Position numbers and translations under genes: made by a program | Notes under the pieces: generated by a model | The model's input: only the letters and a program-made list of their open reading frames with translations | The model's database searches: none | Told to the model about the DNA's origin: nothing | NCBI RefSeq assembly: GCF_008831285.2 | Contig: NC_045139.1 | Location: 15,172,354 to 15,236,353 of the forward strand | Origin: Nymphaea colorata | Lineage: Eukaryota > Streptophyta > Magnoliopsida > Nymphaeales > Nymphaeaceae | Length of the DNA: 64,000 nt | Direction of reading: 5' to 3' | Part shown: positions 26,980 to 39,400 of the stretch, piece after piece | Layout: each line of letters starts with the position of its first letter | Position numbering within the stretch: position 1 is the stretch's first letter

Positions 26980-27190
26980 CATTGTTACAAAAAACGTGTT
27001 TTATTCGAAAAAAAAAACCGCATATAAAACGTGAAAAACAAGTCAGTCGTATAAAGCGTGAAAAAAACACATTTTTTTTTAAAGGACAAAAAAAAACAAA
27101 AAACGGGTATAAGACCCGTATTATACCTGTTTTTGCCTTTTTTTTATTAAATTTTATTTTTTTATAATTTTCAAGATTTATTAAATGTTT
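26980..27190. repeat. AT-rich tract with hairpin (possible foldback relic)
   Basis: AACGGGTATAA (about 27102-27112) faces TTATACCTGTT (about 27120-27130) as a near-perfect inverted repeat. To the left, the unit CGTATAAAgCGTGAAAAA recurs twice in diverged form. Long T/A homopolymers follow. The make-up recalls one arm of the GTATCGTA-rich foldback at 44794-45798, but the similarity is weak. Confidence 0.4.
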
Positions 27191-27796
27191 TAAATTTTAA
27201 AAAAATTCACCAAGATGTTCCCAAGATATACAATTTTGTCGTATTATACTACAGAAATTCATCACCGTAGTTGTTGATAACTTTGACAACCAATCCTTTG
27301 AAGGAATCCCATGCAGGAAAAGATTTTTTTTTTTTAGGGTTGCATGTGGTACAATACGTTGAATGCCTACACGTGGCAAAAAAAATAATTGGGTTTCCGC
27401 TATACCGAGAACTGGATTCTAACAAATAAAAATTCACAAGTTAAAAATTTCCTGGACCAATTAAATTTTAAAACACCAAAGTTCAGGAAATTCCGTTACA
27501 CCGACGATGTGGAACTTGGACGGTCTACTATTCAAGGAGAAACCATCATTTGCACTCATTATGCGACAAATATTACAAACTTTCTAAAACAAGAACGTGA
27601 ACTTATATAAAAATGAAGGATGCGCGATCCAACTACTACGGTTCAGTTCCTACCATTCTTGGTAGGTTCAAGTGCTTAAAAGACACAAATAATCTTGGTT
27701 ATTTCTGTTAATGATTCATTTATTAGTATATAAAGTTATGAAAGTAAGATAATATATATAGTAAGTAAAAGATGACTATAGTTATCTAAGCTCACC

Positions 27797-27966
27797 CAAC
27801 CATCTAACTAGGGCCATCTATTTTAAGCAGAAGGATTGCTGAGAAAAAAAAATAAGGAGAAAAAGATGTAAATTAAACGATGAAAATGCTCGTAATCTTT
27901 TTCTCATTGTTTTTTTTTTCTTAATCATCCATCATGTTGGATCAAACAACCTTGATTAGATGGCTG
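27797..27966. mobile_element. Small foldback element (MITE-like), ~170 bp
   Basis: The left end CAACCATCTAACTAGGGCC... is mirrored by the right end ...CCTTGATTAGATGGCTG. Both arms continue inward to GGATTGCTGAGAAAAAAAA on the left and TTTTTTTTTTCTTAATCATCC on the right, giving imperfect inverted arms of about 65-70 bp. It has no coding capacity. Single-arm relatives occur at 57148-57216 and 57849-57917, so it is a family and not a chance palindrome. I do not see a clear target-site duplication. Confidence 0.7.
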
Positions 27967-27997
27967 TAATATAATACCATTCCACTTGAGTAAGAGA

Positions 27998-28290
27998 TAA
28001 AAACAACATTGTTTTTACAATCTAACCTAATAGACATGATCTTAAGAGTAATTTCTTGACAAACATATATTAAGTTGGTCATTTTCCTACGTAAGTAATG
28101 TCATTTTAATAATAAAAAATGAATTGTCTTTAAAATATCAAAATTTTGGTAGTAGAAAGATATTTTTTTTTCATAAAAATGACTTAAACTAAAGCATGTT
28201 TTATATTGAATTAGTGTTTATAAATGCATTAGAAGGTTCACATTTTATTTAAAGTACTTTTTAACACAAATTTAAGAGGCCATTGGTATT
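27998..28290 (+). repeat. Dispersed ~290-bp repeat, copy B
   Basis: Second copy, same orientation as copies A and C. It shares CTTAAGAGTAATTTCTTGAC.AACATATATTAAGTT, the TAAAAATGACTTAAACTAAAG block, TTCACATTTTATTTAAAG and AATTTAAGAGGCC. It is clearly diverged by substitutions and small indels. Confidence 0.75.
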
Positions 28291-29216
28291 TATTAATCAC
28301 TCATATAGGAATAGGTTTTCGACAACGATAAAGGTCTCCGCATCTCTTTTGAATTCAAGAGATCCCCATAATGTTTGAGATAAATGGCAAACTAAGCAAT
28401 CTATAACTTGTATATATATATTTGTGAGTTGTATATATATGTGTGAGTAAGGTCAATGTTGCCAATGCCAGATAGTTGCTGAAATGTTAAATTTTAAAAA
28501 TTTGTTTTTAAAAAGACCATAAATAATCACTAAAGCCACCATAAATTGCTGTTCCATCTTAAACCATCACTAATGTCAAATATAGTGATTGTTTTTAATC
28601 AATAAAATTTAATTTTTAATCATTCAACAACATCTAACTTTAGTAAAACTGAATGGTTATATACATATATATATATATCCAATATTATCATGCAACCATA
28701 TTATTTGTCATATATATGTTGCACACTTATCAAGAAAGACAAGAAAAAGAGAACCAAAATCGTCGTTCGTCTCTTCCGTTTATGCAAGACAACTTGGAAA
28801 GAGGCAGGTTCTTAACAATTTGTAACAGGCATTCTGAGCATTGAATTTTTGAAATTTTTACCACTTTTGTTTTGGGAAATCTTTAGCCCATTCCTCTTTT
28901 TAGATGAAAAAAAGCTCTTGTTAACGATGTTAATTAGCCCACCTTGAACGCATTTGCAAAGCTTTTTTTTATCGTTATACGAAAAAAATATGGGCACATG
29001 AAGAATGACTTAAATTTTTGTCTAGAGAGAAATGCGTAAGCCGTAAGAAGATAATTGAGGAGAGAGAGAGAGAGAGAGAGGGGTATGGGCAGGTCTGCTG
29101 GGTTCTATATGGTAAAGGCATCCAACCCTTTGGACAAGCTTTTTTTGGGGCCCTCTAAACCCGTTCAGTTGGCCACGCCATGCACTGAGCTCTGGGCCTC
29201 TTTAATGGGCGTCAAC

Positions 29217-29253
<37 letters not shown>

Positions 29254-29258
29254 AAAAT
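28291..29258. other. Intergenic, AT microsatellites
   Basis: Contains short (TA)n tracts near 28410-28440 and 28660-28677, a (GA)n at 29059-29080 and a pure (AT)n at 29219-29248. No gene is supported. Confidence 0.5.
29219..29248. repeat. (AT)n microsatellite, ~30 bp
   Basis: Uninterrupted AT run directly upstream of repeat copy C. Confidence 0.95.
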
Positions 29259-29552
29259 TGATTGTCAAAAACACTTTTCTGCACAATCGAACCGTGCACC
29301 TTAAGAATATTATCATGAGAAACATATATTAAGTTAATGCTGTTCGAGTCGAATAATGTTTTCATAGCAATAGGAAAGTGAACGATTCTTACAACATCAA
29401 GATTTCGCTCCTCGAAACATTGAATATTTTTCGTAAAAATAACTTGAATTAAGAATTGTTCTATGCTAAACTTTTGTCTTTAAACAGTCCACAGTGTTCA
29501 TATTTTGTTTAAAAAATAAATTTTGACAAGCATTTAAGTGGTCTGGGTTTAT
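29259..29552 (+). repeat. Dispersed ~290-bp repeat, copy C
   Basis: Third copy, direct orientation. It shares ATTGTCAAAAACA, CTTAAGAATATTATCATGAG, AACATATATTAAGTTAATG, GAATAATGTTTTCAT, TAAAAATAACTTGAATTAAG, TTCATATTTTGTTTAAA and a CATTTAAGTGG end with copies A and B. It is closest to copy A in the first 100 bases. Confidence 0.75.
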
Positions 29553-32500
29553 CCCCGATCTTAGTGGTCTGGGACAATATTTCAAAAACTCAGCTTTTAT
29601 GCTTTCACTTACGAGTTTCAGCCTCATAACGCAATGAAGCATAACATATTCTTGTTATCTGTTCTTGATGCTTAATTAAAGAAGTAAAACTCTGTTACTC
29701 ACAGGGTTTGAGTAATTTAGTTTTTGGATCCTTACAAACAAATTCTTACTTACATGTTTAAGTAGCTCACGTAAGGATGAATTTTCTAGTTTTGAATGCA
29801 TGCAAGAGATGCCCACATCTATATTGCAGCTATATGATTTTGAAAAAACAAAATCAACAATGAGTTTTTCTAATTGAAATTACAACAATACAAAATGGTA
29901 GCGTTTGATAATGATATATATGGTTGAAAGAAGAAAAAAACTTATCTTCTCCAATCATATCATTTCATTTATTTAATTGCTCCTTATGTTCCTTCAATCT
30001 GTAACTGAAAAAAGGATTATCAACCAAGGCAACCTATATATAATATAAAATGCAAGTGGATAATTTTTTAAAAGAAGTTTTCAAACCTCTCATATATTAT
30101 TTTCAAGTCTTTTCATGCAATGCATACGGGTGTTATAATCTGCCCTTAAAGAGTAGGTTCAATTTTGTTTTCAATGGAACAACTTGATCTAAGGTAGCAA
30201 GATAGGCTGTGGTTGCTGTCATGTAAGAAAGAGAGAAAAGGAATGGAATAGCAGTAGGAACTCTTATATCTACACAGTCCAAAAGCAGTAGAGGCATCGA
30301 TTGTTGGAGAAGAGCTCTCGGGTCACAACTTAGATTTTTTCTGATTCTTACAGCCAGGCAATATCTTTCTTGTCCCCTCAACTCTCTCTCTAACAACAGT
30401 ACTCCATGTGGTGTTCTTCTCTTTTCTTAGGATGAGGATTGCGCTGCATGTGTGTGTGTGTGTGTGCGGGCTCCTGGCCCCCCAACATTCCATTTGTTTA
30501 ATCTTCAAAGATAAATAAAAGTTAAGGATAGCAGAAGGAAGAAGAAACTCATCTCATTGTACAGTATACATGGCTGATCTCTCTCTCTTCTCCAGGAATA
30601 TTCTCCTCTCTCACTTTTCACTTTCGGGCCCTTTTGCTTAGCGAGAGAGATGTGTACACCTGCGAGACAAAAAAAGCACGGCTGCAGTGGGCTTGTGGTT
30701 TGTCATTGTCACAGCCACGTCTTTGAGAGCAACACCTCACATGCATTATGCATCTACACACACATCTTTGTCCCGGTTTGGACGGAGAAATTCTCCGGCC
30801 GGTTTGGTCGGAGAAATTCTCCGGGCACATTGCTGGATGCAATGCATAAAACAGGGTGTTTAATCACAACCATGGCATCGGGCAGCCGGAGCTCAAGATT
30901 GCCTTCGAGAGAGAGGGAGAGACCAATTGATTCTATGACGATCAAAAGCACAATCTGATTGGTTGCTTGAGACACCTCTATCTCTATCTCGCTTGGATGA
31001 CAGCCATGATTAAGGTTGGGCCAGCCGGATAAGGAGTCGGCCTACCTACGACTTGGGCTGGCCCAGAGCTCAAGTTTAAGGCCTAAGCCTAAGCCATCTC
31101 AGACCTTGACTCTGCAGCGGCTATTCTTACCGTCTATCTCGATGAAGCAGCAGAGCTACTTGGAACGTCAAGCTTGCCACCGATGGGAGCAACTCTCACG
31201 AGGAAGCAATCTGAATCTGTTCAAGGACGCTGATGAATGCATGAGCAATCACAAGCCTTGAATGCGGGGCGTTCATCATCAGAATCTAATGGCCCGTGCT
31301 ACCTTGTGCCTGAAATCTGGCTCCACCAAACGTTCTTTTGCTGTTGGTGGTGACGGAATGTTCAGATTCTTGCTCATTTTACAGTAGACTAACAGTTTTC
31401 CCTCATCGATCCTTTTTGCTTTTTTTCTGAATCTAAATAGATGACAGGGTGCGTTTTCAAGGACTGGCTAGTCACCTGAATGGAACTGAATTACTTTTCC
31501 GATGTCTTTATTAAGAAGGCAGTCTCCTCGGTGCTGTGTAATCTTTTAGCATTGGAGATTTTTAACTTTGTTTCTTTTTGGTTCCTAACATAATTGTTTT
31601 GAAGTCCGCCAGAATATACTAAACGCAAAAAAGGTCTAGTTCTTTCCCTTTTTTTCTGTATGTGATTTCTCCTTGCAATCCATTCGTTGTGGAGGACGGA
31701 ATCGACCACGCAAACCCGAAGATGAGATGGTTTAAAAAGAAGAGCCAACGATGCATATGAGAAACAGCATTAATGGTGGCCACTAGCAGTGATGAATACA
31801 GGCGGTGTGATTTGCCCTGTACTGGTGTATCAGTGGAAGCAGATTATTGGGCACAGGGGATCGGAAGGCAGGGGCAAGGGGAAATAATCTTCTCCATCAT
31901 TGACAAAACTGATTCCTTATCTCAAATGATGTTTTCACATCGGAAACGGGGCAGAAAAGAGTCAAAGAGAGCAACTTACGTGAAATCCTTGTTCACCAGT
32001 ATGATAATGCAGAAGACTTCGCATATTTGCCATTTCTTAACATTTTCTGGTCAAACAATGGAGAAAAATGATAATTCTTTCTTTTTGGTTAGCCATGATT
32101 CCACCAAATTCCCACATTCAGACATGCATTCCAGATTGGAAGGAACAAAGAAACTTCCCTGAACAATTTGAAGTTGTCAGTAGCTTTAGAGGAAAGAACA
32201 CGAAGATCATGTGTGCTGGGAATGCAGCATCGATCATTCCGGATGCAAAATGATCCCATCGGCAGAGTTGCAGGCTAGATCCCGTCCAATTACACCGGAG
32301 GAACGAGGGACTGTTGTTGGATCTGAATCCAAGTGCCATCCTGCCATGGACTAAAACTAGAGGTATATACAATAAAATCAGATTTGCACCTGCGATTTCA
32401 AATCCCTTCTGTCCTATGGTATGTTGCGAACTAAAACATCCATGAGAGAGGCAGCCATACAATTTTTTCTGCGTTAGACCTCAGTGAGCCGAGTATTCTT

Positions 32501-32975
32501 GGTTCATCAACACATGATTCAACTGATAGCAGGGCACACATCCCATTTGGGGTCAGACAGACTCAATCTAGTAGTACCAAAATGACAACCATATCTTGAA
32601 ACTCATGGACCAAGGCAGCTGAACAATGAAAAGTCACAAAGTTGTCTTTTTCTCAGTTGGGCTTCAACGTTTGCTGACACTGTCCAACTCAATGATATGC
32701 AAACTTAATTAGCAATCATATTTTTTTAACCAGCCAAAAGTCAGTAATAGCTGTAGGATTAATGTTCTGTCGTCAGGTGATTAAATTTGTCGAGACTCCT
32801 GGTATATATACTCAAAATTCTTTGAATTAATTTAAATGATCTAGGACCTACCCATTTTGAATGCACATTCAAGCTAACGAGACAAAATAGTGTAAACTTT
32901 AGATGAATTACAGAGGAGAGAAAAAAACAGATGCATGTTCATGATCACTCTTCCAATTTGGTGCATGAGCAATTG
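29553..32975. other. Intergenic downstream of the bS20 gene
   Basis: No recognisable gene. Includes a (TG)n tract at 30449-30467 and a double palindrome at 30775-30826. ORFs of 129 aa (31773-32162, plus) and 114 aa (32118-32462, minus) overlap each other on opposite strands and match nothing I know. The last few hundred bases are likely the bS20 3' UTR. Confidence 0.45.
30775..30826. repeat. Tandem 26-bp unit carrying two identical 15-bp palindromes
   Basis: Units 30775-30800 and 30801-30826 differ at two positions. Each holds CGGAGAAATTCTCCG (30783-30797 and 30809-30823), a 7-bp stem around a single central base. The array could fold into two adjacent hairpins or offer two dyad protein-binding sites. 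Confidence 0.9.
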
Positions 32976-34872
<1,897 letters not shown>

Positions 34873-36490
34873 CTTCTCTCTGCTCTCTCGCTCTTTCTGT
34901 GTGGATGGGGGTTTATCCACAGACGGTAGTCGGCAGGAAAGTGAAGTGGGTAGGTTTGGGTCGGGTCATGGTTTTCTCGGGTCCGCCTAAGTAACAACTA
35001 GCCAGATCTACTTCAGATTTGGCATTATAAACAGATGATCTTTAAATTGGGGCCACCAAGTTGATCGGACAACTGCCTGAAGACATATCCAGGATCGGAT
35101 GTCACCTGATTCGAGTCTGAGCCCCAGGACATACTCAAATCAAATACGTGATGAGAAGGATGCGCAACGCAAAGTAGATTTATTAATTAACAATCCACAA
35201 ACAGAAACCCCCTTTCTCTAGGGCTTACTTGCTATGTTTCGATTTGCATCGCCTACCCAATTCTCTTGAGTCGTTGCATTTGTTTTATTATGGATATGAG
35301 ATATGCAGTGATCCAAATCCATAGATTTAGGATCAAACACTCCCTCACCCCTCCAAATCCATGTTATTAAATCTAAATTTGTTTAAACTGAAGATCTCTA
35401 TACACCTTTTTAGCTCGAGTTATTAAATCCAGCTAAAGGATTATTGAGCTCGAGTTCACTTAGGTTCTGATTCACTAGCTCATATAAGTCAACCTTGAGC
35501 TCCGACACCATCCATTGAGTAGAGTTCAAGTTGACTTTATACATCTCGACTTGAGCTAAAGCTGAGCCATATATGAACAAGCCGAACCATATATGAACTG
35601 AACTGAGCTAGAGCTGGGCTGGGCCTATACAGCCCTCGAGGCTCATTTGTTCCTCTCATAATAAGCTATAGCGGGATTTGACATAACCAAGGGGACCCCC
35701 CTCGAAAGCTGGACGAAATTTCCCTCAAAGTTTTTCCAAGAACTAGTTGAAGAGATGAAACAATTAGTTGCATACGGCCAAAATTTATGAGGCAGGAAAT
35801 TATGATGTTATTCATACCTGCCCAACGATAACTCATTTCCCTTATCCTCCAAAGCAGCATTGCTGCACCTTTGGAAGACAACTCCAACATTAAATAGCAC
35901 CATTTAGCAGATACCTGGACAGTTCATAGGTTCAAGCTTCATATGGTCTCCAGGTAGGGCAGACTTCCTTCCTTCTTGCCCGTATGAAGGTTTTTGAGAT
36001 TTAAGAGACGTTTATTTTGAGGTTTAAATATGACACGTTAAACCAGCATGGGTAGTAGATCTCCCAAGAGTGCATTTTCCATTGAAAAAAAAAAAAACCT
36101 CTCCCACCAGCAAATGGGCAGCAGATACGCACCACAAGAACTTCTGATAAAAATGTTGGCACCATCTGCCATTTCAATTACTAAAAGATTCAGACTAGCC
36201 TTCACAAATAATGAGACAGAAACTGCTCATTATGTGTTCATACGATCTCCATATGAAAGTTCAATAATGACAAGGGGTACGAAACAACCCCTGTTTGATC
36301 ATAATATGAAGAGAGACTACAGTCCATGCTCACTAATAATATTTTCTCAACAGCTAAAGCTTCCGAGATGCCTGAAGGATTGTCCGCCACCGCCAGCACT
36401 GAAGGGAAAGCATGAAATCTCAAATGGCTCCAGCTAAGGAGTAAGACTGATTGATGGAGTAGGTCACAGGAAAATCAAACTTCGAACAGA
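34873..36490. other. Intergenic: bS20 promoter and DRG2 3' flank
   Basis: The first few hundred bases are presumably the bS20 promoter. From about 35395 to 35640 the sequence is rich in GAGCTCGAGTTC-like and TTGAGCT-like words and ends in GAGCTGGGCTGGGCC, a look common in degenerate plant repeats. A 129-aa plus-strand ORF at 36048-36437 overlaps the probable DRG2 3' UTR on the opposite strand and has no recognisable domain. Confidence 0.45.
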
Positions 36491-39400
36491 TCATGTCTTC
36501 AATGGAGCCTTCTTCACCCGATCTGATATTCTAGCAGGTCCTGTCGTATGTGACTTGAATCTCCCTCTTGCCCCTTCTTCCTTCTCCTGAAGAGCACCGA
36601 AAAAGCCGATTAAATAAGCTTTCATGAACAACCTTTTTGTACCAAAGCAACATCTCTTTGGTCGAACATTAAAGCAATATGTCAGAAGTCAGGCCATAGT
36701 CAATTACATCTGGTGAGATAAAATTGCATCTGGAAAAAAATATCACCCTTTCTCATGTTTCCAAAAGACTAAAGAGAAAAATTCTCATATGAAATATTTT
36801 TCAGAAGTTTTCCATGTGAAGAAATTTCATCTAGTTCATACGAAGAGGTGCTCTATACTACATTCCACCCTTTTCTAATCAGATTCTGACATGAACTCAA
36901 AGAAAAGAAAGTTTCCTATATCAGAACTTATACAAAAACATATTTTCATGAGATTTTTCCCTTCATGATGGGATGTGCCCTTTACAGCTACCAGAAGATA
37001 CAACTTAAACAAAAGATTCATTGTCAAATTTATAAATTGCATAACAGACAAAGCATGTTAAAAATAGCAGGTCAGATACCATCTACAAGAATGGTAGACG
37101 AGACTTCAAGTCTACGATATGAAAGTTGACGGGTAATTAGTTACGGTAATTTAGATTTACATGCAAATACTGACAGAAACACAAAAGACTTGTTTTGAGG
37201 TTTCAATGACCAACATTAAGATTCAAAATAAAAAGTGAAAGAAATCATATGAAAGTTGTCTGCATTTCCAAGCTTTCTAATGCATCCATTTTAATTCACT
37301 TCATCCTTGAAACTTGCTCTCAATTCAACTGCTACATTTCACATATGACAAGATCATTCAATTACCTTCTTCTTTACAATCTGCACCACATCCTCGTCAT
37401 TAAGAGCATGTGAAATCCCACAGTGTTGTGGATAATGTCTTGCACTAGTACCCCACACAAGGACATACTTCAATTCCTTTAAAAGATTCCTGTGTATATG
37501 ATTACAAAAATCTTCTACGGTGCAGCCTCCTCTGTCCTGAAATTTATGAGCACAGAAAGTGAACAATAATGCTAATGCCACTATCACAATAACTCAATTC
37601 CAGGCAACTAGTGAATAGTAAAATAAAATAAATACATTCAACATACAGTAGACAGAACAAACGGCTCTGCAAAATCAGGCTGTTGTCCTTGAGGCTTCGA
37701 ATATACTCTAACAAGCCCCATTGCCTCCCACATCTTAGCAAGCAACCTGTCTAAGTTGAGCTGCAACAAGAAAAAGGCAACTAAGAGCTGGCACAAAGGA
37801 AACATAAAAGCACTACCGATATTGTTAGACAAAAGAATAAATCTAGAATCTATTATATGGGTTTCTACAGATTTTATCAAAGATTGTCCACAACTTCACA
37901 GAGGTAAGCTTTTATAACAACAACAAATAAAACACTTGTCAGTCACAATGCGTTGCTCATGGAGAACATTAAACAACAATTGAAGATTAGATATTGCGAA
38001 AACTAAGGTACATACCTTCAAGTTGCAACTGATGACAACAGAATTAGGCTGGCGGGCCAGTTTGTCAACATCATCGATACCAATAACATCGATTTTGTTA
38101 TAGACATAGATACATTTCATGTATTTCCGATTCCCTTCAATGACATCAATAAAATCATCAACAGTGGCATCTTCTCTAAACAGAACCTGTAAATGATACG
38201 AGGGAAGAGAATATCAATACCTAATTCATCAGAAGCCAGAACCAGGTACCACATGATCACGTGAACTTTGAAGAATTGTACAGAGATATCATGTTATTCA
38301 AAAGCGAAAGGGAAATAAATTTAGGGATCTGGCACAAAAAAATGATCATTTACAATTAAGACCCCAGTTTAACATATTTGCATGCTACCTGTTAAGACTT
38401 CATAGTTCATACCATCAAAATATGGTTAGCAGATATCAAGACAAGGAAAGCAATGTCAGGCAAGTCTTTGTACAACATCTGTCTTATCGCAAGGAAAGAA
38501 TTAATTACACCAGATCTACAGATGAAATCTGCTCCTCAGGATTGCATTACAATCCAACCTCACTGAAGTATCATACCATCATTTAAACGACCAAGATACA
38601 TCTGTGCAGCAATGTTTCAAGACAAAATTAAACCTGAGGAAGCCTCAGGCTCGGATGTATTGTTACCATGCCAAGAAGGTGGGCTCGACAGGTCAAATAA
38701 TAAAGCGATCGAATATACTTAAAACTGTTGAAAGGAAAAAAGAGGACATATATCTACCTCTGCATTGTGGATCTTATACTCATGGAGAATTTGATAGCAA
38801 AGTTTCTCATCAATATGAGTTAAGGCCAGAGTGCTGTTAAAAGAGATTCCACCAGTCTTTTTCCTCTTGAAATATATCTGTAAAAGCCAAGAAAAGGTAC
38901 AAGGGTCATGATATATGAGAACAAAAAGCAGAGTCAACGATGTATTTCCTTTTCTCTAAATCAATCAACAATTTCTATTGTTGTTTGTGATAGATGGTCC
39001 GGCTGGTTTTAAGAAAATAAAACAAATAGAAATAAGAAACGAACTACATTTTAAAACTAATGTATATGTCAGTGGGCTTCCTAATGTTGGAATACATAGA
39101 CATGCAAAGTAATGTTAAATCATACATAAAAACATAAAACAAATATTTGATATGCGGGAGTGTGGGTGTGGAGGAGCTCCGTCGAGGGTTATGTGCTATA
39201 GAAGTCATGTTACATGCCTACATTTGTAAAATTTGCACCAGTTTTCTGCATCAAAGACCATTAAATTTTTTAGGGTCTCATATTTCCGATCTGAGCAACA
39301 TACAGACAAATCATCATAAAATCTGTGAACAAAGGCGATTGACTCTCCTAGATGGGGATTAAACCCAACCCAACGGTCAACTTGCAGCAATCCATAGTAG

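Noticed and set aside
31773-32162. 129-aa plus-strand ORF
   Set aside because: No domain or family resemblance, overlaps an equally long minus-strand ORF, and has no splice or context support.
36048-36437. 129-aa plus-strand ORF
   Set aside because: No recognisable domain; lies antisense to the probable DRG2 3' UTR and contains an A-run translated as Lys.
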